A stretch of 58,845 bases of DNA from Diplocloster modestus. Lineage in GTDB: Bacteria; Bacillota; Clostridia; Lachnospirales; Lachnospiraceae. Below are positions 50,971-58,845 of this stretch, one piece after another. The stretch lies in NCBI RefSeq assembly GCF_019042245.1, contig NZ_JAHQCX010000006.1, positions 191,264-250,108 on the forward strand, given 5' to 3'. Both the position numbers and the translations under genes were made by a program. Within the stretch, counting starts at the first letter, position 1. Each line of letters starts with the position of its first letter. Under the pieces are notes generated by a model. It did not search any database. It saw only the letters and a program-made list of their open reading frames with translations, and was not told the DNA's origin.

Positions 50971-52501
50971 CCGTCACACCTCCAATGCTTACAGTCACAT
51001 CCGTCCCCCGCCCGGCTTCACTGCAAAAGGACATCGTTCCCCGATGGGCTTCCACGATAAGGCTGCAGATCGCAAGGCCCAGGCCGGCCCCTCCGCTGGC
51101 CCTGTCCCTGGCTTTGTCCACCCGGTAAAATGCCTCTGTGATCCTGCTTAGTTCCTCCGGCCGAATCCCTTTTCCGCTATCCGATACGGTAATCCGATAC
51201 TGGCCATGGTCAGAATGTCCCACCAGCCGTACCACCCTGTCTTCAACGCCTGCCTGACCACACTCCGGCATTGTCTTTCCATATTCGCCCCCTGCGCATC
51301 CATTATCCGGCACTGCCATACCTGTCTCTCCTACTGCATACCCGTCATCTGAAAGAACTGTCCCGGATTCTCCGAACGCCTGCCGGGCATTCTCCAAAAG
51401 ATTCAATAGTAAGGTACGGAACAGTACCACATCGATACGAATGGGGGCGTCCTCGATCTCAGTCAGCAGACGGATGATCTGCCGGTCAAAAGACGGCCGT
51501 ATAAACGAGGATACCTCCTCCAAAAACGCTTTCGCGCTGACACGCTCTACGGCCAGCTCTCTATTTTTCAAAACCATCAGATCCAGCAGTTTAAAGGAAA
51601 GCGTTTCCAGCCGCCTGCTCTCCCGGAATATCGTATCCGCAGCCCGGAGCCTTATTTCCTGCGGTAATTCCCTGGACCGCAGCATATCCGCGTACCCCAT
51701 GATGGAAGTAAGAGGCGTCTTCACCTCATGGGCAAAGCTTCCTGAGAATTCCTCCTGCCGGCGCAGCGCCTGTTTGAGCTGTTCCATCTTATGTTCCAAT
51801 GCTTCTGCCATCCGGTTAAAATCCTCCGCCAGCATGCCCACTTCATCCTGTCCCTTTCCACGCGCCCTGACTCCATAATCACCCTCCGCCATCTTCCTGG
51901 CAGCCCGGGACAAGCTCCGGATTGGTTTCGTCAGCCACTTCGAGAGCAAAAGCACCAGTACTCCCGTAATACAGGTCATCCCCAGTGTCAGCCGTATGAA
52001 CAGCCCATACTGCGCGTCTCTCGTCTCAAAGACTTCTGTGATATCCCGCACTGTCTCCAGCCCATAGATCTCGCTTCCCAACTTCCAGTGGCTAAGGTAA
52101 TGAATCCGGTATGCGCCGTCCTCACTGAGAATTACATATCCGGACTGCTGGCCGGATACATTCAAAAATACAGAATCGTAAGCGGTAAACGCCGGAGTCT
52201 GAAACACGGTCCTGTCCTCTCCATCAGTCACCAGTACGGGAAGCTGTTCCCGGTTTTTGTCCAGGACAGAAGACAGCACACGTTCTACCACCGCATGGAT
52301 ATCACGATAATCCTCCCTCGGCAGAAGCCGGGAAGCTGTCTGCAGCGCACCGTTCAGCATAACATTTTGACTTTCCGCGAACTGGATCTCCCTGTCCAGG
52401 AACTGCTGCAGCCAGGACGACATCAGGATCATGCCGCCGATGGAAAATGTGCAGCAGACGATCAATATAGTTGTCAAGAATATTTTCCATGAGAACTTCA
52501 T
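50960..52501 (-). CDS. Sensor histidine kinase with a three-repeat insert in the ATPase domain
   Basis: A 513-residue membrane kinase: helices near 7-30 and 168-190 enclosing an external sensor region, a HAMP segment, the HisKA dimerisation domain with phosphorylated His258 (SFAHEVKTPLTSIMGY) and a HATPase domain (N box LLNLLENARQAF, G1 DSGKGIRPEEL, G2 GGAGLGLAI). Between N box and G1, where about 20 residues are usual, lies an insert with three 14-residue repeats of pattern G-x3-x-D/E-x-G-x-A-x2-E-x (51239-51364). The kinase should phosphorylate the response regulator encoded just before it and control the ABC exporter genes behind it. Confidence 0.88.
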   Translation of the reverse strand: MKFSWKIFLTTILIVCCTFSIGGMILMSSWLQQFLDREIQFAESQNVMLNGALQTASRLLPREDYRDIHAVVERVLSSVLDKNREQLPVLVTDGEDRTVFQTPAFTAYDSVFLNVSGQQSGYVILSEDGAYRIHYLSHWKLGSEIYGLETVRDITEVFETRDAQYGLFIRLTLGMTCITGVLVLLLSKWLTKPIRSLSRAARKMAEGDYGVRARGKGQDEVGMLAEDFNRMAEALEHKMEQLKQALRRQEEFSGSFAHEVKTPLTSIMGYADMLRSRELPQEIRLRAADTIFRESRRLETLSFKLLDLMVLKNRELAVERVSAKAFLEEVSSFIRPSFDRQIIRLLTEIEDAPIRIDVVLFRTLLLNLLENARQAFGESGTVLSDDGYAVGETGMAVPDNGCAGGEYGKTMPECGQAGVEDRVVRLVGHSDHGQYRITVSDSGKGIRPEELSRITEAFYRVDKARDRASGGAGLGLAICSLIVEAHRGTMSFCSEAGRGTDVTVSIGGVTDEE

Positions 52502-52519
52502 CCCAGGCCTCCGATCTTC

Positions 52520-53179
52520 TTATATGTCCAGCCGGTATCCCACCTTATAGACAGCGACGATTCTCTCTTCCCAACCAATCTTCTTTCTGAGTCTTTGCAC
52601 ATGCAGATCCACTGTGCGGCTGTCCCCCAGATAACTTCCGCCCCATACCCGTTCATAGATGGTCTCCCGGTACAGAGCCGTTCCCGGATTCTGAAGGAAC
52701 AGCAGCAGGATACTATACTCCTTCATGGTCAGATCGATACCGCTGCCCGACTTTTTAACCGTATGCGCCAACATATCCAGTTCGATATCAAACAGCCTGT
52801 AAATCTGACCGATTTTCCGGTACCTGCGCAGCACCGTCTCCACCCGGGCCAGCAGCTCGACGATCTCAAACGGCTTCGTCAGATAGTCCTGCGCGCCCAG
52901 CTTAAGCCCCGCCACCCTATCCTTCACATCCGATTTTGCCGTGAGAAAGATCACCGGAACATCCAGAAACCGGATATAATTCATCAGTTCAAATCCATCT
53001 ATTTTCGGCAGCATAATATCCAGTAAAATCAGGTCATAAGCAGAATGATCAATCTTACGGATCGCTTCCTCCCCATCCAATGCGTAATCGCTATCATATC
53101 CAGACATTTCCAGATTCAGTCTAATCAAATCAACAATCGCTCTCTCATCTTCCACAACCAAAATATGAATCATATCCAT
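52520..53179 (-). CDS. OmpR/PhoB-family response regulator
   Basis: A 219-residue regulator. The receiver domain has acidic residues near 10 and the phosphorylated Asp54 (LILLDIMLPK), Thr in LTAKS near 80 and Lys in TKPFE near 104. The C-terminal winged helix ends with SRTVDLHVQRLRKKIG and YKVGYRLDI. ATG at 53179 or 53173; the second has better spacing to GGGAGCGGGG. First gene of a six-gene operon with the kinase, a coupled anchored protein, a lipoprotein and an ABC exporter. A direct repeat upstream (53291-53308) is a plausible own binding site. Confidence 0.92.
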   Translation of the reverse strand: MDMIHILVVEDERAIVDLIRLNLEMSGYDSDYALDGEEAIRKIDHSAYDLILLDIMLPKIDGFELMNYIRFLDVPVIFLTAKSDVKDRVAGLKLGAQDYLTKPFEIVELLARVETVLRRYRKIGQIYRLFDIELDMLAHTVKKSGSGIDLTMKEYSILLLFLQNPGTALYRETIYERVWGGSYLGDSRTVDLHVQRLRKKIGWEERIVAVYKVGYRLDI

Positions 53180-53276
53180 CCCCGCTCCCTTATCACTTTC
53201 TAAGTCTTTATCTCTTGCTAATCCTTTCTCTTGTAAAGATTCTAATTCTCTTTCTAATATTCTGTCTTTTATGTCG

Positions 53277-53308
53277 ATTATATATCATAGTTGCATCATT
53301 TTTGCATC
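53277..53308 (-). promoter_or_regulatory. Promoter with 11-bp direct repeats before the response regulator
   Basis: Minus strand TATAAT at 53277-53282. Where a -35 box should be, there is none; instead GATGCAA is repeated at 11-base distance (53302-53308 and 53291-53297). OmpR-family regulators bind such direct repeats, and an absent -35 fits activator dependence. The remaining bases 53180-53486 between the two genes are T/A-rich and show no other feature. Confidence 0.6.
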
Positions 53309-53432
53309 TGTACATTCATGGAACATTCTCAGATCTTCGTAAATCCCCCCGCTCCATCTGCAGAATCCCTCAAAATCTGTAAATAGATGTAAAACCAGAA
53401 GATTTCCCCCTTCCCGAACCCAGGATTTATAG

Positions 53433-53438
53433 TATAAT
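53433..53438 (+). promoter_or_regulatory. Probable -10 box for the PHP / desulfidase genes
   Basis: TATAAT on the plus strand, about 50 bases before the PHP gene; no good -35 at 17 bases. Confidence 0.4.
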
Positions 53439-53486
53439 GGAATGAGTAAAGAAGTTAATTAGTCATAAGAATAGTAGGTGATCCAC

Positions 53487-54272
53487 TTGAAATTTGATAT
53501 GCACTGCCATGTAAAAGAGGGATCCATCGATGCCAAAGTATCACTGGAAGAATATATTGACCGTTTAATGGACAAGGGATTCCAGGGGATGCTGGTGACG
53601 GATCACGATACCTATGACGGGTACCGGAAATGGAAGTATGAGTTGAAAAATGATGACCGCTATAAAAATTTTGTGGTTATTAAAGGGATCGAGTATGATA
53701 CCCGGGACGCCGGGCACATGCTCATCATTATGCCGGATCATCTAAAACTGAGGGTACTGGAAGTACGGGGACTGCCCATTCAGACACTGATCGATGTCAT
53801 TCACAAAAGCGGCGGTATTATTGGTCCCGCCCATCCCTGCGGGGAACGCTTTTTGAGTATGATGAGTACCGGACGCTTTCGGAAAAATGATCATCTGGTG
53901 GAAAAGTTTGATTTTATCGAAACTTTTAATTCCTGTGAAAGCGATGAGTCCAACCGCCGGGCCAGATCACTGGCCGAGAAGTATCATAAGCCTCAGTTCG
54001 GAGGCAGCGACGCACATAAGCTGGACTGTGCGGGCCTGGCTTATACCAGGATCGATGCCGATATCCGTTCTGCCAATGACCTGATCCACGCTGTACAGGA
54101 ACATAAGGTAGTCTCCTGCGGCGGCACATATTACAAATTTACCACGAAACAAAAACTGGGAAAACTGAATAACATCCCGGTTGCCGCCTTTTATTTCTAT
54201 AATAAGAGCGCCAGTCTGATTAAAACAAACAAAAGGAACAAGAAGCTGATCGAGCATCTGCTTCTGCGATGA
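53487..54272 (+). CDS. PHP-domain metal-dependent phosphoesterase
   Basis: A 261-residue PHP-fold hydrolase. Metal-binding residues are seen in DMHCH at the start, LVTDHDTYDGY near 38, GPAHPCGERF near 110 and GGSDAHKLD near 175. Family members hydrolyse phosphodiesters or phosphomonoesters (nucleotide or histidinol-phosphate type). The TTG at 53487 with AGGTG upstream gives the usual opening KFDMHCHVKEGS; a GTG at 53478 is an alternative. It precedes the cysteine desulfidase family gene by 18 bases and is probably in its operon, though no pathway link is evident. Confidence 0.82.
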   Translation: MKFDMHCHVKEGSIDAKVSLEEYIDRLMDKGFQGMLVTDHDTYDGYRKWKYELKNDDRYKNFVVIKGIEYDTRDAGHMLIIMPDHLKLRVLEVRGLPIQTLIDVIHKSGGIIGPAHPCGERFLSMMSTGRFRKNDHLVEKFDFIETFNSCESDESNRRARSLAEKYHKPQFGGSDAHKLDCAGLAYTRIDADIRSANDLIHAVQEHKVVSCGGTYYKFTTKQKLGKLNNIPVAAFYFYNKSASLIKTNKRNKKLIEHLLLR

Positions 54273-54290
54273 GAAAGGAATGGTAAAACT

Positions 54291-55589
54291 ATGGATAAAA
54301 GAGATAAACGCTACAACGCTTATCTTCGGATACTGGAAAAAGAGCTGATACCGGCAATGGGATGTACAGAGCCCATTGCCATCGCATACTGCGCGGCTGT
54401 TGCCCGCGACACCCTGGGCAGCTGGCCCGACCGGGTAGAGATCTATGTCAGCGGGAATATTATTAAAAATGTAAAGAGCGTTATCGTCCCGAATACGGGG
54501 AATAAGAAGGGGCTGGAAGCTGCCGCCGCAGCTGGTATCGTAGCCGGCGACGCCTCCCGGAAACTGGAAGTGATCGCACAGGTCAGCGCGGATCAGATCG
54601 AACAGATGACCCGGTTTTTGGCCGACATTCCCATACAGGTTATGTATGCAGACACCGAATGCCCGCTGGACATCGAAGTAATCCTGTATCAGGGGCAGGA
54701 CTCTGCCCGGGTACATATCATGCAGGAGCACACTAACATAGTGCTGATTGAAAAGAACGGGGAGGTCCTCGTAAAATCAGAACCTCAGGACAAGCCCGGG
54801 ACAGAAGGAGCCATGGAAACCGCCGGCCAGGATGACTACGCGCTGCTTTGCATGGAAGGCATCTATGACTTTGCGCAGACCGTTTCTATCGCCGATGTGC
54901 AGCAGCTTCTCGACCAGCAGATTGCATACAATTCTGCTATTTCCCGGGAAGGGCTGTCACAGGACTATGGCGCGAATATCGGCAGTGTACTTCTAAAGGC
55001 CTATGGCAATGACATCCGGACGCGGGCCAAGGCAGCCGCGGCAGCCGGTTCCGACGCCAGGATGGACGGCTGTGAGCTTCCGGTGGTGATTAATTCCGGC
55101 AGCGGCAATCAGGGCATGACCGTTTCTCTTCCCGTCATTGAGTACGCAAAAGAAACAGGCGCCGGCCAGGAATCCCTGTACCGCGCCCTTGTTCTCTCGA
55201 ATCTGGCTGCCATACACCAGAAATTTTATATCGGCCGCCTTTCCGCCTACTGCGGAGCTGTCAGCGCCGGAGCCGCGGCAGGAGCCGGTATTACCTATCT
55301 CCTGGGCGGCGACTACTCCCACATCTGCCATACCATCGTCAATGCCCTGGCCATCACTTCCGGTATCGTATGCGATGGGGCCAAGCCATCCTGTGCAGCC
55401 AAAATCGCAGCCTCCGTGGATGCCGGAATCCTGGGATACGAAATGTACTTAAACGGCCAGCAATTCTACGGCGGGGACGGAGTTCTGGCCAAAGGCATCG
55501 AAAACACGCTCCACAATATCGGGCGGCTCGGCAAAGACGGTATGAAAGACACTGACAAAGAGATCATCCGCATTATGTCCGACTGTTGA
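54291..55589 (+). CDS. cyuA: L-cysteine desulfidase family Fe-S enzyme (UPF0597, CyuA/YhaM-like)
   Basis: A 432-residue enzyme related to the alpha subunit of Fe-S-dependent L-serine dehydratase. Family members break cysteine to pyruvate, ammonia and hydrogen sulfide using a 4Fe-4S cluster. Conserved cysteines are visible in PAMGCTEPIAIAY near 24, SAYCGAVSAGAAAG near 320 and GIVCDGAKPSCAAK near 360; the last two groups are the cluster-type motifs of this family. GAAAGG lies upstream of the ATG. An H2S-forming, oxygen-sensitive enzyme fits a gut anaerobe, and the C-S lyase at 10828 would feed the same pool. Serine as substrate cannot be excluded. Confidence 0.84.
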   Translation: MDKRDKRYNAYLRILEKELIPAMGCTEPIAIAYCAAVARDTLGSWPDRVEIYVSGNIIKNVKSVIVPNTGNKKGLEAAAAAGIVAGDASRKLEVIAQVSADQIEQMTRFLADIPIQVMYADTECPLDIEVILYQGQDSARVHIMQEHTNIVLIEKNGEVLVKSEPQDKPGTEGAMETAGQDDYALLCMEGIYDFAQTVSIADVQQLLDQQIAYNSAISREGLSQDYGANIGSVLLKAYGNDIRTRAKAAAAAGSDARMDGCELPVVINSGSGNQGMTVSLPVIEYAKETGAGQESLYRALVLSNLAAIHQKFYIGRLSAYCGAVSAGAAAGAGITYLLGGDYSHICHTIVNALAITSGIVCDGAKPSCAAKIAASVDAGILGYEMYLNGQQFYGGDGVLAKGIENTLHNIGRLGKDGMKDTDKEIIRIMSDC

Positions 55590-55599
55590 TATACAACCG

Positions 55600-55630
55600 C
55601 AGGTCCGACGGTGAAATGCCGTCGGACTGC
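55600..55630. terminator. Hairpin between convergent genes
   Basis: GTCCGACGG and CCGTCGGAC form a perfect nine-base stem (loop TGAAATG), extended by GCA/TGC with one bulge. No T tract, so termination is likely but not certain. Confidence 0.55.
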
Positions 55631-58125
55631 TATAAGCCGCTCTGCGGATCTATCCGGTCCGCCACCTTGAATCCATTTCTTCCGTTTTTCTTCGCCTCAT
55701 ACAATTCCTTATCCGTAATCTGATACAAATCTTCGTATTGATCCCCGTCACAGGACATTGCCGCCCCCACACTGATCGTAATCTTGATCGCGTTTTCCAC
55801 CAGAAGCTCCCGGGCTTTCGAACAGATTTCACTGCATTTATCCTGCAGCCCTTTGATATCTTTCACTTTCTTCATATAGACCACGAATTCATCCCCGCCC
55901 GGCCGGCCTACGATATCATCCGCCCGAAAACTGGAACGCAGCAGCTGCGCGACACAGCGCAGTACCTCATCGCCGCTCATATGGCCGTAACTGTCATTCA
56001 CTGTTTTAAAATGATCCACATCGATGATCAGCAATGCACCATGATCCCCATTCCGATTATGAATGTCTTCTATGATCAGATTCCGGATCGTTTCGGCATT
56101 ATAGAGATGTGTCAGGCTGTCCATCTGGGCTTTTGTAAGAAGTTCATCTCTCTCCTGCATCTCCTCATCAATCAAATTGATCTTACCCAGAACATAAATC
56201 AGGGCATCGCCATCATAAACTTTTTCGATTGCAAATCTAAGCCAATGCCGAAGGCCGTCATTACACGCTAAATTTGCCTCCACGATTCCATCGTTATGCA
56301 TAATAAGATCCACGAACACTTGTTTCTGTTCTCTAATCTCATCTGTATCCGATTCTTTTTTCAAATTGAAATCGAGCATTTCCGGCTCTGTATTTTTTCC
56401 AGGCCGCGGCCGCGATACCAGAAGCTTTCCCGTCTGGTGGTTATATTCAAAAATATAATCGTTTACCAGTGCATAGAGCCTGAAGTGCTTCTTAAGCTCC
56501 AGTGCCGTCTTTTTACTCATGCGGGCACGCTGCCTCAGGAAATAGGACAGCACTGCGATCACAGTCAAAAACCCCGCCACAAGGATGATGATGGCTTCCA
56601 CCGGATTCATCCGGATCATATCACCAATCGTGTAGGTTTGCTTGTTCATACTGTTTTGATTTATGATCCCCTGCATATCCACATCGGGAATCGTCGCGAT
56701 CACTTTGTTCAGAATCGATAACAGCTCCATTGATCCTGGTTTTACCACTCCGAAGCAGATCTTCCTGGCCTCATAAGTCTGGGGGACCATTTTCAGATCA
56801 TGGAATTCCGGCTTATTGATAAAGAACTGCGCGGTATAGGCATCTACATAAGTATAGTCCGCCTCCCCTTTTTCCACAGCCCGTATACATTCACTGATGG
56901 TATCATACCGGCATATATTTCCCAGATACTCTCCCTTATAACTGCCTGCATTAGTCAGCGCCAGATTTTTTCCCTGTATCGACGCTTCCGTGGAATCCTC
57001 CTTCATCAGGATCAGGTATTGTGCTGAGACATACGGCCGGGACATGGAAAGCCGCCTTTCCCTGGCCAGGTCATAATTATAAGGCATACCTCCCACCATC
57101 TTAATCTCATCCTGGTTCATTTGCTGATAAATCAAATCCGGCGTATCCACGCTGACCAGCTCAAACTGAAGTCCTGTAGTCTTACTTACATAATCCAGTA
57201 AATCCACCGAGATCCCGGAAAGCTTACCCTCTTCCTCATTCCAATACTGATAAGGCGGTTGTTCTTTCAGAACGGCCACTTTCATAATACCGGCTTCTTT
57301 TATATATTCCCGCTCCGCTTTCGTCAGATATAGTTTATTGTCTGTCGACATAAAATATTTTTCATACAGTGAGGTTGTAAAATAAGGATTTGACTGTTCG
57401 ATACTTACGATAGCCTTATTCAAATCTTCCAGCAGTCCCGTATTCTTATCCTTTGTGGTAACGAAAAAAAATGGCTTGGATGCAAACCGGGCGATCGTTC
57501 GCACCCCTTCCACATTATTTATACTATTATTCAGCATCATATCGGCGCGTCCCGACAGCAGCGCTTCCTTTTGTTCCTCTACAGAAGTACAGTTGACATA
57601 CTCCGGCGTGAGCAGATTCATTGCACAGTATTCTTCCAGTTCTTTCACGCTTCTGCTGCTCTGGCTGAGAACTGCGATTCGAAAATTCTGCTGCACCTGC
57701 GAATTGATCGTGAAATCCGGAATATTTTCATAGAGCACCTGAAGCACTGTATCCACAGTACCATAATCGTGGCTCGCATAGTCGAACTGTTCTCTGAGCG
57801 CAGGATCATAGAGCATCCCGCCCATCAGATCCACTTCCCCATCCTGGATCATCTGCATAAGCGTTATGAGACTCTCATTCTCATCGCCCGGCACCTGCAC
57901 GAATTCATAATCCCATCCTGTATACTGAGCGATCTCTTCCAGATACTCGTACGTATAACCGCTGTAGTTTCCATATTCATCCAGGTCGGTAAGGCCCTTC
58001 TGAATCGGGAATGCCACCCGGACCGTTTTTTCTTTTTCAGGAGCGGCGTCAGCGCTTACCGGCCACAGGATTAAGCCGATTAAGGCCGTCAATATAAAGC
58101 ACAGACCTCTTAGCATCTTTTTCAT
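55630..58125 (-). CDS. Diguanylate cyclase with tandem solute-binding (SBP_bac_3-like) sensor domains
   Basis: An 831-residue membrane protein. Signal peptide at 1-27 (ending VSADAA); two extracellular amino-acid-binding-protein-like domains (about 35-265, opening VRVAFPIQKGLTDL, and 285-490, opening MKVAVLKEQPPYQYW); one helix near 503-525; a linker; and a GGDEF domain at the C-terminus with GGDEF intact at 743-747. R-x-x-D lies five residues before it (RADD), the product-inhibition I-site. It should make cyclic di-GMP in response to a small external ligand, in the manner of BvgS/EvgS-type tandem Venus-flytrap sensors. The target of the signal is not in the window. Confidence 0.87.
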   Translation of the reverse strand: MKKMLRGLCFILTALIGLILWPVSADAAPEKEKTVRVAFPIQKGLTDLDEYGNYSGYTYEYLEEIAQYTGWDYEFVQVPGDENESLITLMQMIQDGEVDLMGGMLYDPALREQFDYASHDYGTVDTVLQVLYENIPDFTINSQVQQNFRIAVLSQSSRSVKELEEYCAMNLLTPEYVNCTSVEEQKEALLSGRADMMLNNSINNVEGVRTIARFASKPFFFVTTKDKNTGLLEDLNKAIVSIEQSNPYFTTSLYEKYFMSTDNKLYLTKAEREYIKEAGIMKVAVLKEQPPYQYWNEEEGKLSGISVDLLDYVSKTTGLQFELVSVDTPDLIYQQMNQDEIKMVGGMPYNYDLARERRLSMSRPYVSAQYLILMKEDSTEASIQGKNLALTNAGSYKGEYLGNICRYDTISECIRAVEKGEADYTYVDAYTAQFFINKPEFHDLKMVPQTYEARKICFGVVKPGSMELLSILNKVIATIPDVDMQGIINQNSMNKQTYTIGDMIRMNPVEAIIILVAGFLTVIAVLSYFLRQRARMSKKTALELKKHFRLYALVNDYIFEYNHQTGKLLVSRPRPGKNTEPEMLDFNLKKESDTDEIREQKQVFVDLIMHNDGIVEANLACNDGLRHWLRFAIEKVYDGDALIYVLGKINLIDEEMQERDELLTKAQMDSLTHLYNAETIRNLIIEDIHNRNGDHGALLIIDVDHFKTVNDSYGHMSGDEVLRCVAQLLRSSFRADDIVGRPGGDEFVVYMKKVKDIKGLQDKCSEICSKARELLVENAIKITISVGAAMSCDGDQYEDLYQITDKELYEAKKNGRNGFKVADRIDPQSGL

Positions 58126-58175
58126 TTATCTCTACCTATCTATCAGGAGTACATTATTAAGTCGCTATACGAATC

Positions 58176-58204
58176 ATTATACAAGTATTTACTGAGGGTA
58201 GCAA
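58176..58204 (-). promoter_or_regulatory. Sigma-A promoter of the diguanylate cyclase gene
   Basis: Minus strand TTGCTA (58199-58204) and TATAAT (58176-58181), 17-base spacer, about 50 bases before the ATG. Confidence 0.7.
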
Positions 58205-58241
58205 GGAGATTTCGATGAGCAGTACTTTCCTGCCGGTCAAT

Positions 58242-58272
58242 CAAAAAAAAGCTCCTGAAAATTCAGAAGCTT
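58242..58272 (-). terminator. Rho-independent terminator of tRNA-Cys
   Basis: Minus strand GCTTCTGAA-TT-TTCAGGAGC, one mismatch, followed by eight T, six bases after the tRNA. Confidence 0.9.
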
Positions 58273-58277
58273 TACAG

Positions 58278-58348
58278 AGGCGACAACCAGATTTGAACTG
58301 GTGATCAGGGTGTTGCAGACCCATGCCTTACCACTTGGCTATGTCGCC
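58278..58348 (-). tRNA. tRNA-Cys (anticodon GCA)
   Basis: A full 71-base cloverleaf: acceptor GGCGACA/TGTCGCC, D arm GCC...GGC, anticodon loop CTGCAAC with GCA, T arm ACCAG/CTGGT with loop TTCAAAT, discriminator U. CCA is not encoded. The outermost anticodon-stem pair is a T-T mismatch. It has its own promoter and terminator. Confidence 0.96.
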
Positions 58349-58359
58349 ACAGCTATTTG

Positions 58360-58388
58360 ATTATAGCAAAACATTTTATTTCCGTCAA
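58360..58388 (-). promoter_or_regulatory. Sigma-A promoter of tRNA-Cys
   Basis: Minus strand TTGACG (58383-58388) and TATAAT (58360-58365), 17-base spacer, 11 bases before the tRNA. Confidence 0.88.
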
Positions 58389-58511
58389 GACCAAAAAATA
58401 AGTTTTTTCAAAAAGAAGAATTTCACACTGGAGATGCACGCCGCGCAGAGTGGCTTCGCCAGTAGTTCTGACAATATGGGAGTTTTTTACTGGTAAGCGT
58501 TCAACAAAACA

Positions 58512-58631
58512 GGGAAAAACCCTGGGGAGCGGGATGTGTATTCCTGCTTTGGAGCACAGGACAGGCACCCGCCCCGCGTCCCAAAATAGGAGTACGCATC
58601 CCCCCAGTGTTATTCCCGACCCTTTTTTTTT
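58512..58631 (+). ncRNA. Candidate structured RNA: long interrupted hairpin followed by a T tract
   Basis: Five paired blocks nest in order: GGGAA/TTCCC, CTGGG/CCCAG, GGGATG/CATCCC, GTA/TAC, TCCT/AGGA and TTTGG/CCAAA, spanning 58512-58617, followed by nine T on the plus strand. Both genes to the left are on the minus strand, so it is not an obvious terminator of a neighbour. No good promoter is seen and I cannot assign an RNA family. The preceding 58389-58511 shows nothing else. Confidence 0.45.
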
Positions 58632-58845
58632 ATAGCTATGAGCACTTAGCGGCCGTTTTTTGGCCGCTTACGTGCGATGCATGAAAAATAGTCAGCGAGG
58701 CTTTTTCGAGCGCTACTATTTTTTATAGCTATGAGCACTTAGTGCCCGTTTTATGGGCACTTACGTGTGATGCATGAAAAATAGTCAGCGAGGCTTTTTC
58801 GAGCGCTACTATTTTTTATAGCTATGAGCACTTAGTGCCCGTTTT
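58631..58845. repeat. 93-bp tandem repeats with two hairpins per unit
   Basis: Copies start at 58631, 58724 and 58817 (cut by the window). Each starts TATAGCTATGAGCACTTAG. Hairpin 1 is AGCGGCC/GGCCGCT in copy 1 and AGTGCCC/GGGCACT in copy 2, that is, two base pairs changed with compensation. Hairpin 2, AAAAATAGT-C-AGCG with CGCT-ACTATTTTT, is identical in both and followed by T, terminator-like. The rest of the units is almost invariant. Confidence 0.9.

Noticed and set aside
58631..58845. CRISPR array at the right edge
   Set aside because: The whole 93-bp unit repeats; there are no variable spacers and no cas genes.

Overview
The window looks like chromosomal DNA of a strictly anaerobic gut Bacillota of the Lachnospiraceae/Clostridia type. 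Pointers are a Gram-positive sorting signal of the SPQTGD kind, an Hsp70 plus TPR/J-like chaperone pair, energy-coupling-factor (ECF) transporters, oxygen-sensitive Fe-S enzymes (radical SAM maturase, aconitase X, cysteine desulfidase family), strong AGGAGG ribosome sites, and frequent GTG/TTG starts. Genus is not determined. Both ends run into tandem repeats (132-bp units on the left, 93-bp units on the right), so the piece may be an assembly contig that stops at repeats.

Layout. 0-7.5 kb: radical SAM maturase and metallo-hydrolase on the minus strand, then a plus-strand operon from a textbook promoter: fused flavin/Fe-S reductase, aconitase X large and small subunits, and a RmlD-like reductase. 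7.6-16.3 kb (minus): sorted surface protein, PatB-type C-S lyase, four-gene OpuC-type betaine/choline importer, tocopherol-cyclase-like protein. 16.5-19.1 kb: ECF sigma factor with membrane anti-sigma factor, thioesterase, low-complexity lipoprotein. 19.5-24.7 kb: Hsp70 and an 1104-residue TPR protein whose J-like domain lacks HPD.

25-40.6 kb is the most distinctive region: two complete ECF transporters (S, T and fused A1A2), two heterodimeric ABC half-transporter pairs of the YbtPQ kind, an AraC regulator and two TetR regulators. The ABC-ABC-S-T-A order recalls the uptake half of the Streptococcus equi equibactin locus, but no siderophore synthesis gene is present. Three of its transport units carry the same dyad, GTTAG-N6-CTAAC, in their upstream DNA, so I read it as one metal/metallophore uptake regulon.

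40.7-45.1 kb: Gfo/Idh/MocA oxidoreductase, and a LacI - GH4 - PfkB-kinase operon. 45.3-53.2 kb: two-component system driving an ABC exporter whose permease is an internal duplication. 53.5-58.1 kb: PHP phosphoesterase, cysteine desulfidase family enzyme, diguanylate cyclase with tandem solute-binding sensor domains. 58.2-58.8 kb: tRNA-Cys, a long hairpin followed by a T tract, and the 93-bp repeats, whose hairpin stem changes by compensated base pairs.

No CRISPR array, insertion sequence, transposase, phage gene or replication origin was recognised.
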